Origin: Kosakonia sp. H02
GTDB taxonomy: Bacteria; Pseudomonadota; Gammaproteobacteria; Enterobacterales; Enterobacteriaceae
Reading direction: 5' to 3'
Assembly: GCA_030704225.1 (NCBI GenBank)
Contig: CP131915.1
Location: 1,054,001-1,118,000 of the forward strand
Length of the DNA stretch: 64,000 bases
Part shown: in pieces, positions 35,081 through 43,855 of the stretch
Layout of the letters: each line of letters starts with the position of its first letter
Numbering within the stretch: the stretch's first letter is position 1
The notes under the pieces: model-generated
Seen by the model: only the letters and a program-made list of their open reading frames with translations
What the model was told of the DNA's origin: nothing
The model's database searches: none
Made by a program: the position numbers and the translations under genes

Positions 35081-35959
35081 ATGGCCAATCAAGACCAATT
35101 ACACCGCTATCTATTTGAAAACTATGCCGTGCGTGGCGAGTTGGTAACGGTATCCGAAACCTGGAAACAGGTTCTGGAAAACCACAACTATCCGCTGCCG
35201 GTGAAAACCCTCCTCGGTGAGTTGTTGGTCGCGACCAGCCTGCTGACCGCTACGCTGAAATTTGCCGGTGATATTACCGTTCAGTTGCAGGGCGATGGCC
35301 CGATGAGCCTGGCCGTTATCAACGGCAACAATCGCCAGCAGATGCGCGGCGTTGCTCGCGTGCAGGGCGACATTCCTGACAATGCGGATTTAAAAACGCT
35401 GGTTGGTAACGGCTACCTGGTTATCACCATTACCCCGGAAGAGGGCGAGCGTTATCAGGGTGTTGTTGGCCTGGAAGGCGATACGCTGGCGGCATGTCTG
35501 GAAGATTACTTCCTGCGCTCTGAACAGCTGCCGACGCGTCTGTTTATTCGTACCGGCGATGTCGACGGTCAGCCTGCGGCGGGCGGTATGTTGTTGCAGG
35601 TTCTGCCCGCGCAGGAGACGCAGGCCGCCGATTTCGAGCATTTAGCCGTACTGACAGAAACCGTTAAAGCGGAAGAGCTGTTGACCCTGGAGGCGCAAGA
35701 TGTGCTGTGGCGCTTGTACCATGAAGAAGAGGTCACGCTCTACGATCCGCAGGATGTTGAATTCAAATGCACCTGTTCGCGTGAACGCTGCGCTGACGCC
35801 CTGAAAACTCTGCCCGATGAAGAGGTGGACAGCATTCTGGCTGAAGAGGGCGAGATTGATATGCACTGCGATTATTGCGGTAACCACTATCTCTTTAACG
35901 CGATGGATATTGCGGAAATCCGCAATAACGCCTCCCCTGCCGATCCCCAGGTTCATTGA
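35081..35959 (+). CDS. hslO: HslO (Hsp33), redox-regulated chaperone
   Basis: A 292-residue holdase, the same length as K-12 Hsp33. The C-terminal redox switch has all four zinc ligands: C230 and C232 in FKCTCSRERC, and C263 and C266 in MHCDYC; C237 lies between them. Under oxidants plus unfolding stress the cysteines form disulfides, zinc leaves and the protein binds unfolding clients. A terminator follows. K-12 has yhgE next; here pckA follows directly. Confidence 0.97.
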   Translation: MANQDQLHRYLFENYAVRGELVTVSETWKQVLENHNYPLPVKTLLGELLVATSLLTATLKFAGDITVQLQGDGPMSLAVINGNNRQQMRGVARVQGDIPDNADLKTLVGNGYLVITITPEEGERYQGVVGLEGDTLAACLEDYFLRSEQLPTRLFIRTGDVDGQPAAGGMLLQVLPAQETQAADFEHLAVLTETVKAEELLTLEAQDVLWRLYHEEEVTLYDPQDVEFKCTCSRERCADALKTLPDEEVDSILAEEGEIDMHCDYCGNHYLFNAMDIAEIRNNASPADPQVH

Positions 35960-35973
35960 TAGCGCCTATATGT

Positions 35974-36002
35974 CGCCGCCCGTTGGGCGGCGTTTTTGTT
36001 TT
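35974..36002 (+). terminator. Rho-independent terminator of hslO
   Basis: CGCCGCCC (35974-35981) pairs with GGGCGGCG (35985-35992) around GTT, followed by TTTTTGTTTT. Confidence 0.9.
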
Positions 36003-36164
36003 CCCCGTCACGTTTTTGTTAAAATCCCGCCGGTAAGTGTTACGTAATTCTCTTTCATGAAAGCGATTACAGTCACAAAGCAAAGGTTAAAAATGTTGTC
36101 TTACGCCATTTTGATAACATTTCCCCGGTGAATGTAATAAATTTGACCGTAATCCGTCTCGTTA

Positions 36165-36180
36165 CGTGACCCTAATCACA
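36165..36180 (+). promoter_or_regulatory. CRP site upstream of pckA
   Basis: CGTGA-CCCTAA-TCACA matches the CRP consensus TGTGA-N6-TCACA with one mismatch. It lies in the 338-bp gap between hslO and pckA, 118 bp before the pckA start. The downstream GATAAT at 36213-36218 is a candidate -10. CRP control of pckA is known in E. coli. Apart from this site, the hslO terminator and an A+T-rich stretch, the gap shows nothing gene-like. Confidence 0.75.
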
Positions 36181-36297
36181 GCGTTTTGCGTCATTCTGGG
36201 TTTGTCAGGTCAGATAATTCTATGAGCCTCGTCCCGGTAGCGGGCAAAAAACAACCCTACACTTTCAGGTAGTACATATTGGCTAAGGAGCAGTGAC

Positions 36298-37917
36298 ATG
36301 CGCGTTAAGAGCTTAACCCCGCAAGATCTCAAGGCTTATGGAATCAACGATGTTCAGGACGTCGTCTACAACCCCGATTACGACACGTTGTATCAGGAGG
36401 AGCTCCGTCCAGACCTGAAAGGATATGAGCAAGGCGTATTGACGACATCTGGTGCTGTCGCCGTCGACACCGGTATTTTTACCGGCCGTTCGCCGAAAGA
36501 TAAGTATATTGTCCGTGATGACACCACGCGCGATACGGTGTGGTGGGCCGACAAAGGAAAAGGTAAGAACGATAACAAGCCGATCTCGCCTGTGATCTGG
36601 CAGCATTTAAAAGGGCTGGTCACGCAGCAACTCTCCGGCAAACGCCTGTTTATTATCGATGCGTTTTGCGGCGCGAACCCGGACACCCGCCTCTCCGTTC
36701 GCTTTATTACGGAAGTAGCCTGGCAGGCGCACTTCGTTAAAAACATGTTTATCCGCCCAACCGATGAAGAGCTGGCAAGTTTTACGCCGGACTTTATCGT
36801 GATGAACGGCGCGAAATGCACCAACCCGCAGTGGAAAGAGCAGGGCCTGAATTCGGAAAACTTTGTCGCGTTTAACCTGACCGAGCGTATCCAGCTTATT
36901 GGTGGAACCTGGTACGGCGGCGAGATGAAAAAAGGCATGTTCTCAATCATGAACTACCTGCTGCCGTTGCAGGGCATTGCCTCGATGCACTGCTCGGCTA
37001 ACGTTGGCGAAAAAGGCGATGTCGCGGTGTTCTTTGGTCTTTCCGGCACGGGTAAAACGACGCTTTCCACCGATCCGAAACGCCGTCTGATTGGTGACGA
37101 TGAACACGGCTGGGATGATGACGGCGTGTTTAACTTTGAAGGCGGTTGCTACGCCAAAACGATCCGTCTCTCTGAAGAGGCGGAACCGGATATTTTCCAC
37201 GCTATCCGCCGCGATGCGCTGCTGGAAAATGTCAGCGTCCGTGCCGATGGCAGTATCGATTTCGATGATGCCTCGAAAACGGAAAATACCCGCGTCTCGT
37301 ACCCGATTTACCATATTCAGAACATCGTTAAACCGGTGTCGAAAGCGGGCCATGCGACGAAAGTTATCTTCCTGACGGCGGATGCGTTCGGCGTTTTACC
37401 GCCGGTCTCACGTCTGACGGCCAGCCAGACGCAGTACCATTTTCTCTCCGGCTTCACCGCCAAACTGGCGGGTACTGAGCGCGGCGTGACCGAGCCGACA
37501 CCGACCTTCTCCGCCTGCTTTGGTGCGGCATTCCTGTCGCTGCATCCCACCCAGTATGCCGAAGTGCTGGTAAAAAGGATGCAGGCCGCCGGTGCACAGG
37601 CCTATCTGGTGAATACCGGCTGGAATGGCACAGGCAAACGCATCTCCATCAAAGATACGCGCGCAATTATTGACGCCATTCTGGATGGTTCGCTGGATGA
37701 CGCCGAAACCTTTACCCTGCCGATGTTTGACCTGGCAATCCCGACGTCATTGCCGGGCGTGGACAGCCGCATCCTTGATCCGCGTAGCACTTACGCATCG
37801 CCGGAGCAGTGGCAGGAGAAAGCCACGCAGCTGGCGACGCTTTTTATTGAGAATTTCGAGAAATATACCGATACCGCCGCCGGCGCTGCGCTGGTGAGCG
37901 CCGGGCCGAAATTGTAA
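36298..37917 (+). CDS. pckA: PckA, ATP-dependent phosphoenolpyruvate carboxykinase
   Basis: The gluconeogenic enzyme turning oxaloacetate plus ATP into PEP and CO2; 539 residues (K-12 540). The P-loop is GLSGTGKTT at residues 247-255. RSPKDKY, the Mn-binding region SMHCSANVG and LIGDDEHGWDDDGVFNFEGGCYAK are typical of the ATP-using class, which separates it from the GTP enzyme. It is monocistronic with its own terminator. A CRP site upstream fits induction on gluconeogenic carbon sources. Confidence 0.98.
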   Translation: MRVKSLTPQDLKAYGINDVQDVVYNPDYDTLYQEELRPDLKGYEQGVLTTSGAVAVDTGIFTGRSPKDKYIVRDDTTRDTVWWADKGKGKNDNKPISPVIWQHLKGLVTQQLSGKRLFIIDAFCGANPDTRLSVRFITEVAWQAHFVKNMFIRPTDEELASFTPDFIVMNGAKCTNPQWKEQGLNSENFVAFNLTERIQLIGGTWYGGEMKKGMFSIMNYLLPLQGIASMHCSANVGEKGDVAVFFGLSGTGKTTLSTDPKRRLIGDDEHGWDDDGVFNFEGGCYAKTIRLSEEAEPDIFHAIRRDALLENVSVRADGSIDFDDASKTENTRVSYPIYHIQNIVKPVSKAGHATKVIFLTADAFGVLPPVSRLTASQTQYHFLSGFTAKLAGTERGVTEPTPTFSACFGAAFLSLHPTQYAEVLVKRMQAAGAQAYLVNTGWNGTGKRISIKDTRAIIDAILDGSLDDAETFTLPMFDLAIPTSLPGVDSRILDPRSTYASPEQWQEKATQLATLFIENFEKYTDTAAGAALVSAGPKL

Positions 37918-37940
37918 TTTGATTACGTCAGCACAACAAA

Positions 37941-37968
37941 AACCCGCCGTTTTTTGGCGGGTTTTTTT
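37941..37968. terminator. Bidirectional terminator between pckA and envZ
   Basis: AACCCGCC (37941-37948) pairs with GGCGGGTT (37956-37963) around GTTTTTT and leads into a T-run; the A-run before it serves envZ. The last bases overlap the envZ stop codon (37967). Confidence 0.9.
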
Positions 37969-39319
37969 ATGCTTCCTTGATCTGCCCGTTCTGGCGAACA
38001 ATCGGGATGGGTAACCAGGCGCGGATACATAACCCGCCCCGCTCGCTGGTGCCTAACTCCAGCAGCCCGTTATGGTTATCCACGATGCGCTGCACAATCG
38101 CCAGCCCAAGACCGGTGCCGCTGGTGCTGCGCGCGCTGTCGCCGCGGACAAACGGCTGGAACAGATGTTCGCGCTGTTCCGGTTTGATACCCGGACCGTC
38201 ATCCTCCACCTGGAACCAGGCACGGTTTAACTCCGTGCCGCTGCTCACTTTGATCCAGCCGTTGCCGTAACGCGCCGCGTTGACCACCATATTGGCGACC
38301 GCGCGTTTAATAGAGAGCGGATGCATGCGCACGATGATCTCCCCGGCCATGATCCCGGTTTCGATTTCACGCTCGTACCCGCTTTCCGCCGCGACCACTT
38401 CGCCAAGCACCGCATTAAGATCCGCCGCTTCCATCGGCATCTCCTGGCCGGTACGCAAATAATCGATAAACTGCTCGATAATCGCGTTGCACTCTTCGAT
38501 ATCTTTGTTAATAGATTCAGCGAGATAACCATCTTCTTCCGCCATCATTTCCGTCGCCAGGCGGATGCGCGTCAGCGGTGTGCGCAAATCGTGGCTGACG
38601 CCCGCCATCAACAGCGTACGATCGTCTGCTAACTGCTTCACCCCGGCGGCCATCTGGTTAAAGGCGCGAGTTACCGAGCGCACTTCCGATGCGCCATACT
38701 CGCGCAGCGGCGGCGGAATATGCCCTTTCCCCACTTTCAGGGCGGCATGTTCAAGATCAACAAGGGGACGGTTTTGAATACGGATAAAGAGCCACGCGCC
38801 GCCAATCGCCAGCAGCATAATCGCCAGCGTATAGCGGAACAGCGGAGAAAAATCACCCTGGTGAATTTCGGTCAGCGGCACGCGCACCCAGATATTGGGC
38901 GACAGCCAGGTTTTCAACCACACCACCGGCGAGCTTTTATTCACTTCAACACGCACCTCGGTCGGGCCACCGAGTTGCTGGGCCATTTGCTGGCTTAAAA
39001 ATTCATAGTGCTGCGCCCAACGCAGGCCAGCGTCTTCCGCCGCCTCGTTGGAATAGAGGGAAATCCCCAGTTCGCGATAGATCTCGCGGCGAAACGCCGG
39101 TGGCACCACCAGTTGCGTACCATCCTCCAGTTGCAGTTTATCGGTCATCAGCATACGAACTTCGTAAGCGAGAACCTTATTGAACTGCTGGAGGCTGGGC
39201 AGAATGGCGAAATTCAGCACCACCAGGTATGTTGTCACCAGGCTGACAAACAGCAAGGTGACGATAAGCAATAACGTGCGGGCAAAGGAACTTCGCGGCG
39301 AGATACGCACTCGCATCAT
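37967..39319 (-). CDS. envZ: EnvZ, osmosensing histidine kinase
   Basis: A 450-residue inner-membrane sensor kinase, same length as K-12. Membrane segments at about 16-46 and 160-179 flank a periplasmic domain; a HAMP linker follows (IQNRPLVDLEHAALKVGKG). The phosphorylated histidine is H243 in VSHDLRTPLTRIR, and the ATP domain has NMVVNAARYGNG, DDGPGI and GTGLGLAIV. It phosphorylates and dephosphorylates OmpR to set porin levels with osmolarity and pH. The start overlaps the ompR stop by four bases. Confidence 0.98.
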   Translation of the reverse strand: MMRVRISPRSSFARTLLLIVTLLFVSLVTTYLVVLNFAILPSLQQFNKVLAYEVRMLMTDKLQLEDGTQLVVPPAFRREIYRELGISLYSNEAAEDAGLRWAQHYEFLSQQMAQQLGGPTEVRVEVNKSSPVVWLKTWLSPNIWVRVPLTEIHQGDFSPLFRYTLAIMLLAIGGAWLFIRIQNRPLVDLEHAALKVGKGHIPPPLREYGASEVRSVTRAFNQMAAGVKQLADDRTLLMAGVSHDLRTPLTRIRLATEMMAEEDGYLAESINKDIEECNAIIEQFIDYLRTGQEMPMEAADLNAVLGEVVAAESGYEREIETGIMAGEIIVRMHPLSIKRAVANMVVNAARYGNGWIKVSSGTELNRAWFQVEDDGPGIKPEQREHLFQPFVRGDSARSTSGTGLGLAIVQRIVDNHNGLLELGTSERGGLCIRAWLPIPIVRQNGQIKEA

Positions 39320-40035
39320 GCTTTAGAACCGTCCGGCACAAACACATAGCCCAGACCCCAGACAGTCTGAATATAACGAGGATGCGCCGGATCTTCTTCC
39401 ACCATGCGGCGCAGACGAGAGATCTGCACGTCGATAGAACGCTCCATCGCCGAGTATTCACGACCGCGCGCCAGGTTCATCAACTTGTCGCGCGACAGCG
39501 GTTCACGCGGGTGGCTCACCAGCGCTTTCAGCACCGCGAACTCACCGCTAGTCAACGGCATCGGCTCATCTTCACGGAACATTTCGCGCGTACCGAGGTT
39601 CAGCTTGAACTTACCAAAGGCAATCACCGCTTCTTCCTGAGACGGCGCGCCCGGAAGCTCATTTGCCTGACGACGCAGCACCGCGCGGATACGCGCCAGC
39701 AACTCACGTGGGTTAAATGGTTTGGGAATATAGTCGTCGGCACCGATTTCCAGCCCGACAATGCGGTCCACTTCTTCACCTTTCGCCGTCACCATAATGA
39801 TCGGCATCGGGTTGCTTTGGCTACGCAAACGGCGGCAGATAGAGAGGCCATCTTCGCCAGGCAGCATCAGATCCAGCACCATCAAATGGAAAGATTCGCG
39901 GGTTAACAAACGATCCATTTGCTCAGCGTTAGCGACGCTACGAACCTGGAAGCCTTGCTCGGTAAGGTAACGCTCAAGTAATGCGCGCAGACGCATGTCG
40001 TCATCCACTACCAGAATCTTATAATTCTCTTGCAT
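39316..40035 (-). CDS. ompR: OmpR, response regulator of porin genes
   Basis: A 239-residue response regulator with receiver phospho-site D55 (VLDLMLPG), acidic pocket DDD near 11-13 and a C-terminal winged-helix DNA-binding domain (LTSGEFAVLKALVSHPREPLSRDKL). As far as I can tell it is nearly identical to E. coli OmpR. The 217 bp between ompR and the divergent greB hold both promoters; I did not identify confident IHF or CRP sites there. Confidence 0.99.
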   Translation of the reverse strand: MQENYKILVVDDDMRLRALLERYLTEQGFQVRSVANAEQMDRLLTRESFHLMVLDLMLPGEDGLSICRRLRSQSNPMPIIMVTAKGEEVDRIVGLEIGADDYIPKPFNPRELLARIRAVLRRQANELPGAPSQEEAVIAFGKFKLNLGTREMFREDEPMPLTSGEFAVLKALVSHPREPLSRDKLMNLARGREYSAMERSIDVQISRLRRMVEEDPAHPRYIQTVWGLGYVFVPDGSKA

Positions 40036-40252
40036 TGTTTATACTCCCAAAGGTTCTAACAATAATGTTTCCGTATTCTAAAAAAGTGCGCGTTAACGAC
40101 CAGCTAAATCTGGTATAAATTCTAGTCGAAATTGTTACAAAGCATATTTAACAGCAGCTTATATGCATAATGCATCACAGAAAACATGATTAATCCGTAC
40201 GTTACGACGTTTCGTTTGTAAAGTGCAGACAAGACCCAAATAAGGCTGATGA

Positions 40253-40726
40253 ATGAAAACGCCCCTGATTACCCGCGAAGGTTATGACAAACTGAAGCAG
40301 GAACTCGATTTTCTCTGGCGTCAGGAGCGCCCGGAAGTCACAAAAAAAGTTACCTGGGCGGCAAGCCTTGGTGATCGCAGCGAAAATGCTGATTACCAGT
40401 ACAACAAAAAGCGCCTGCGTGAGATAGACCGCCGGGTGCGTTATCTGACGAAATGTCTGGAAAATTTAAAAATCGTCGATTATTCGCCGCAACAAGAAGG
40501 AAAGGTCTTTTTTGGTGCCTGGGTGGAAATTGAAAACGACGACGGCGATACCTTGCGCTTTCGTATCGTGGGCTATGACGAGATTTTTGGCCGTAAAGAC
40601 TATATCTCTATCGACTCGCCGATGGCCCGCGCCCTGTTAAAAAAAGAGGTCGGCGATGTGGCGGTAGTGCAAACGCCCGGCGGTGAAGCGACCTGGTACG
40701 TCAATGAAATCGAGTATGTGAAATAA
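40253..40726 (+). CDS. greB: GreB, transcript cleavage factor
   Basis: A 157-residue Gre factor (K-12 158). The N-terminal coiled coil carries the catalytic acidic tip in LGDRSENADYQYNKKRLREIDRR, which GreA and GreB share; similarity to K-12 GreB along the whole length and the position next to ompR identify it as GreB. It enters the secondary channel of RNA polymerase and stimulates cleavage of backtracked RNA. It is divergent from ompR. Confidence 0.97.
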   Translation: MKTPLITREGYDKLKQELDFLWRQERPEVTKKVTWAASLGDRSENADYQYNKKRLREIDRRVRYLTKCLENLKIVDYSPQQEGKVFFGAWVEIENDDGDTLRFRIVGYDEIFGRKDYISIDSPMARALLKKEVGDVAVVQTPGGEATWYVNEIEYVK

Positions 40727-40825
40727 CCCTGCGGATGAGTCCGAGAGACCGCTCAACGGCTGGCATTTTGCGGTGTCAGTCCGTATAACTATCCCCTGAT
40801 TTTTGTTCAGAAGATGATGAAAGAA

Positions 40826-43165
40826 ATGATGAATGATTCGCTCTGCCGCATTATTGCGGGTGAACTTCAGGCACGAACCGAACAGGTGGAATCCGCCGTT
40901 CGCCTGCTTGATGAAGGGAATACCGTGCCGTTTATCGCGCGCTATCGTAAAGAGGTCACCGGCGGTCTGGACGACACGCAATTGCGTCAGCTCGAAACCC
41001 GTCTTGGCTATCTGCGCGAACTGGAAGAGCGCCGCCAGGCTATCCTGAAATCGATTAGCGAGCAGGGCAAACTCAGCGATGAACTGGCAAACGCCATTAA
41101 CGGTACGCTGAGCAAAACCGAACTCGAAGATCTCTACCTGCCATATAAACCAAAGCGCCGTACGCGCGGGCAAATCGCCATCGAGGCCGGGCTGGAGCCG
41201 CTGGCTGATTCGCTGTGGAACGATCCGTCGCAGGATCCAGAAACCCTGGCCGCCACCTTTGTTGATGCCGATAAAGGCGTTGCCGACAGCAAAGCCGCCC
41301 TCGATGGCGCACGTTATATTCTGATGGAACGCTTCGCAGAAGACGCCGCGCTGCTGGCAAAAGTGCGCGACTATCTGTGGAAAAATGCCCACCTCGTATC
41401 GACAGTCGTTGCGGGTAAAGAGGAAGAAGGCGCGAAATTCCGCGACTACTTCGATCATCATGAACCCCTTTCAACCGTTCCTTCACACCGTGCGCTGGCG
41501 ATGTTTCGCGGTCGCAATGAAGGCGTGCTGCAACTGGCGCTGAATGCCGATCCGCAATTCGATGAGCCGCCAAAAGAGAGCCACGGCGAGCAAATTATTA
41601 TCGACCATCTCGGCCTGCGCCTGAATAACGCCCCGGCGGATAGCTGGCGCAAAAGCGTGGTGAGCTGGACCTGGCGCATCAAAGTATTGATGCATCTGGA
41701 AACCGAGCTGATGGGCACAGTGCGTGAACGCGCAGAAGATGAAGCCATCAACGTTTTTGCCCGCAACCTGCACGATCTGCTGATGGCGGCACCGGCCGGG
41801 CTGCGCTCCACCATGGGTCTTGATCCGGGTTTGCGTACCGGCGTAAAAGTGGCGGTGGTCGATGGCACAGGTAAGCTGGTCGCCACCGACACCATTTACC
41901 CGCACACCGGGCAAGCGGCGAAAGCAGCAGTGACCGTAGCGGCACTGTGCGAGAAGCATAACGTTGAACTGGTGGCGATTGGCAACGGTACGGCTTCACG
42001 CGAAACCGAGCGTTTTTTCCTCGATGTGCAAAAGCAGTTCCCGAAAGTCACCGCGCAAAAAGTGATTGTCAGCGAAGCGGGCGCATCGGTTTATTCCGCC
42101 TCGGAACTGGCCGCGCTCGAATTCCCCGATCTCGACGTTTCCCTTCGCGGCGCAGTTTCTATTGCTCGCCGTTTGCAGGATCCGCTGGCAGAACTGGTGA
42201 AAATCGACCCGAAATCCATCGGTGTCGGCCAGTATCAGCACGACGTTAGCCAGACGCAACTGGCCCGCAAACTGGATGCGGTCGTCGAAGACTGCGTAAA
42301 CGCCGTTGGCGTTGATTTGAATACCGCTTCCGTACCGCTGCTGACGCGCGTGGCGGGTTTAACCCGCATGATGGCGCAAAATATCGTTGCCTGGCGCGAT
42401 GAAAACGGCCAGTTCCAGAACCGCCAGCAGTTGCTGAAAGTGAGCCGTCTTGGGCCGAAAGCCTTCGAGCAGTGCGCGGGCTTTTTGCGCATTAACCACG
42501 GCGATAACCCGCTCGATGCGTCGACCGTACACCCGGAAACCTACCCGGTGGTGGAGCGTATTCTGGCGGCGACAGAGCAATCCCTGCGTGACTTGATGGG
42601 CAACAGCACGGAACTGCGCAAGCTGAAAGTGTCGGAGTTTACCGATGAGAAGTTCGGTGTGCCCACGGTGACCGACATCATCAAAGAGCTGGAAAAACCG
42701 GGCCGCGACCCGCGTCCGGAGTTTAAAACCGCGACCTTTGCTGAAGGTATTGAAACCCTGAGCGATTTGCAGCCGGGCATGGTGCTGGAAGGTGCAGTCA
42801 CTAACGTCACTAACTTCGGTGCGTTTGTCGATATCGGCGTGCATCAGGATGGCCTGGTGCATATCTCCTCGCTGGCGGACAAGTTCGTTGAAGATCCGCA
42901 CACGGTGGTGAAAGCGGGCGATATCGTGAAAGTGAAAGTGATGGAAGTGGATCTGCCGCGTAAACGCATCGCGCTGACCATGCGTCTGGACGAACAACCT
43001 GGCGAAGGTAATGCGCGCCGTGGCGGTGGAAACAGCAATAACCGCGATAACGGCAACCGCGGTAATGCGCGTCCGGCCAAAGCGCCGCGCGGTCGCGAGT
43101 CACAACCCAGCGGCAACAGCGCAATGATGGATGCGCTGGCGGCGGCAATGGGCAAGAAGCGTTGA
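40826..43165 (+). CDS. yhgF: Tex (YhgF), conserved RNA-binding transcription-associated protein
   Basis: A protein of about 779 residues (K-12 773) with the Tex layout: helical N-terminal region, a YqgF/RuvC-like domain (TMGLDPGLRTGVKVAVVD), helix-hairpin-helix motifs (VNAVGVDLNTASVPLLTRVAGL) and a C-terminal S1 RNA-binding domain (GMVLEGAVTNVTNFGAFVDIGVHQDGLVHIS). A low-complexity R/G/N tail follows. Homologues are linked to transcription and toxin expression in other bacteria; the exact job in enterics is not settled. The start 40826 (MMNDSLCR) matches K-12; an in-frame ATG at 40814 is also possible. Confidence 0.95.
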   Translation: MMNDSLCRIIAGELQARTEQVESAVRLLDEGNTVPFIARYRKEVTGGLDDTQLRQLETRLGYLRELEERRQAILKSISEQGKLSDELANAINGTLSKTELEDLYLPYKPKRRTRGQIAIEAGLEPLADSLWNDPSQDPETLAATFVDADKGVADSKAALDGARYILMERFAEDAALLAKVRDYLWKNAHLVSTVVAGKEEEGAKFRDYFDHHEPLSTVPSHRALAMFRGRNEGVLQLALNADPQFDEPPKESHGEQIIIDHLGLRLNNAPADSWRKSVVSWTWRIKVLMHLETELMGTVRERAEDEAINVFARNLHDLLMAAPAGLRSTMGLDPGLRTGVKVAVVDGTGKLVATDTIYPHTGQAAKAAVTVAALCEKHNVELVAIGNGTASRETERFFLDVQKQFPKVTAQKVIVSEAGASVYSASELAALEFPDLDVSLRGAVSIARRLQDPLAELVKIDPKSIGVGQYQHDVSQTQLARKLDAVVEDCVNAVGVDLNTASVPLLTRVAGLTRMMAQNIVAWRDENGQFQNRQQLLKVSRLGPKAFEQCAGFLRINHGDNPLDASTVHPETYPVVERILAATEQSLRDLMGNSTELRKLKVSEFTDEKFGVPTVTDIIKELEKPGRDPRPEFKTATFAEGIETLSDLQPGMVLEGAVTNVTNFGAFVDIGVHQDGLVHISSLADKFVEDPHTVVKAGDIVKVKVMEVDLPRKRIALTMRLDEQPGEGNARRGGGNSNNRDNGNRGNARPAKAPRGRESQPSGNSAMMDALAAAMGKKR

Positions 43166-43170
43166 TATTA

Positions 43171-43200
43171 AGCCCCTCTCTTTATGAGAGGGGCTTTTTT
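43171..43200 (+). terminator. Rho-independent terminator of yhgF
   Basis: AGCCCCTCTC (43171-43180) pairs with GAGAGGGGCT (43186-43195) around TTTAT, followed by six T. Confidence 0.93.
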
Positions 43201-43245
43201 GATCCAGCACGCTATTTTCTAAATTCTGATTAATGCTCTATTTTG

Positions 43246-43267
43246 TTTGTGAATTAATATTCACAAA
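43246..43267. promoter_or_regulatory. 22-bp interrupted palindrome upstream of feoA
   Basis: TTTGTGAAT and ATTCACAAA form perfect 9-bp arms around TAAT. It contains TGTGA and TCACA separated by 8 bp, whereas standard CRP sites have 6. It sits in the unusually A+T-rich 43201-43400 part of the 432-bp yhgF-feoA gap, over 330 bp before feoA. It could be an operator of CRP-like or unknown type; binding is not shown. Confidence 0.5.
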
Positions 43268-43479
43268 TATTAATCAATCCGATGTGTTATTAACTGTTCA
43301 CTTAATATTAACGGTGTTGTTTCATTTCAATTCTTAATTAAACATTAACTTTCTGAATTAAATCCGTACTTTTATTCTGCATTACCCCTAAGACAGGCCG
43401 TGATAAATATTGCGCTACGTCAAAAAGGCATCACTTTTTTATTTATCGCCGCCGCAAGCGCACTGTTTCGATTGATGAT

Positions 43480-43498
43480 AGAAACTATTCTCATTATC
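43480..43498 (-). promoter_or_regulatory. Probable Fur box upstream of feoA
   Basis: Read on the minus strand, GATAATGAGAATAGTTTCT matches 13 of 19 positions of the Fur consensus GATAATGATAATCATTATC, with the first two hexamers nearly perfect. It ends 99 bp before the feoA start. Fur repression of feo is known in E. coli. The rest of the 432-bp gap is A+T-rich and holds no gene. Confidence 0.65.
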
Positions 43499-43597
43499 AT
43501 TGGCCCCGTAGATTATTTCTCCACTTCTTCGATGACACACGGTACGTCTTGACGACGCATGGTTGATATTGGCACGCAGAACATATAAGTAGGCTCT

Positions 43598-43825
43598 ATG
43601 CAATTCTCTCCTGATAGTGCGTGGAAAATTCTCGGTTTCTCGCAAGAAATAAGCCCGGCCTGGCGGCAAAAACTGTTGTCATTAGGCATGTTGCCCGGTT
43701 CCTCTTTTAATGTCGTGCGTGTGGCACCTTTAGGCGATCCGGTTCATATCGAAACGCGTCGCGTTAATTTAGTGTTACGGAAAAAGGATCTTGCCTTCCT
43801 TAAATTAGAAGCGGTGTCACGTTAA
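43598..43825 (+). CDS. feoA: FeoA, ferrous iron transport accessory protein
   Basis: A 75-residue cytoplasmic protein with an SH3-like beta-barrel (LGMLPGSSFNVVRVAPLGDPVHIETRRVNLVLRKKDLAFLKLEAV), the FeoA fold. It is needed with FeoB for Fe2+ uptake and may act on the FeoB G domain. Length equals K-12 FeoA. feoB starts 31 nt after its stop, so they are one operon. Confidence 0.96.
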   Translation: MQFSPDSAWKILGFSQEISPAWRQKLLSLGMLPGSSFNVVRVAPLGDPVHIETRRVNLVLRKKDLAFLKLEAVSR

Positions 43826-43855
43826 TCGCCAACCTTTCGTAGGGTGCTAAATAGA

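Noticed and set aside
43466..43485. FNR site upstream of feoA
   Set aside because: TTGATGATAGAAAC has only one good half-site; the second half does not resemble ATCAA.
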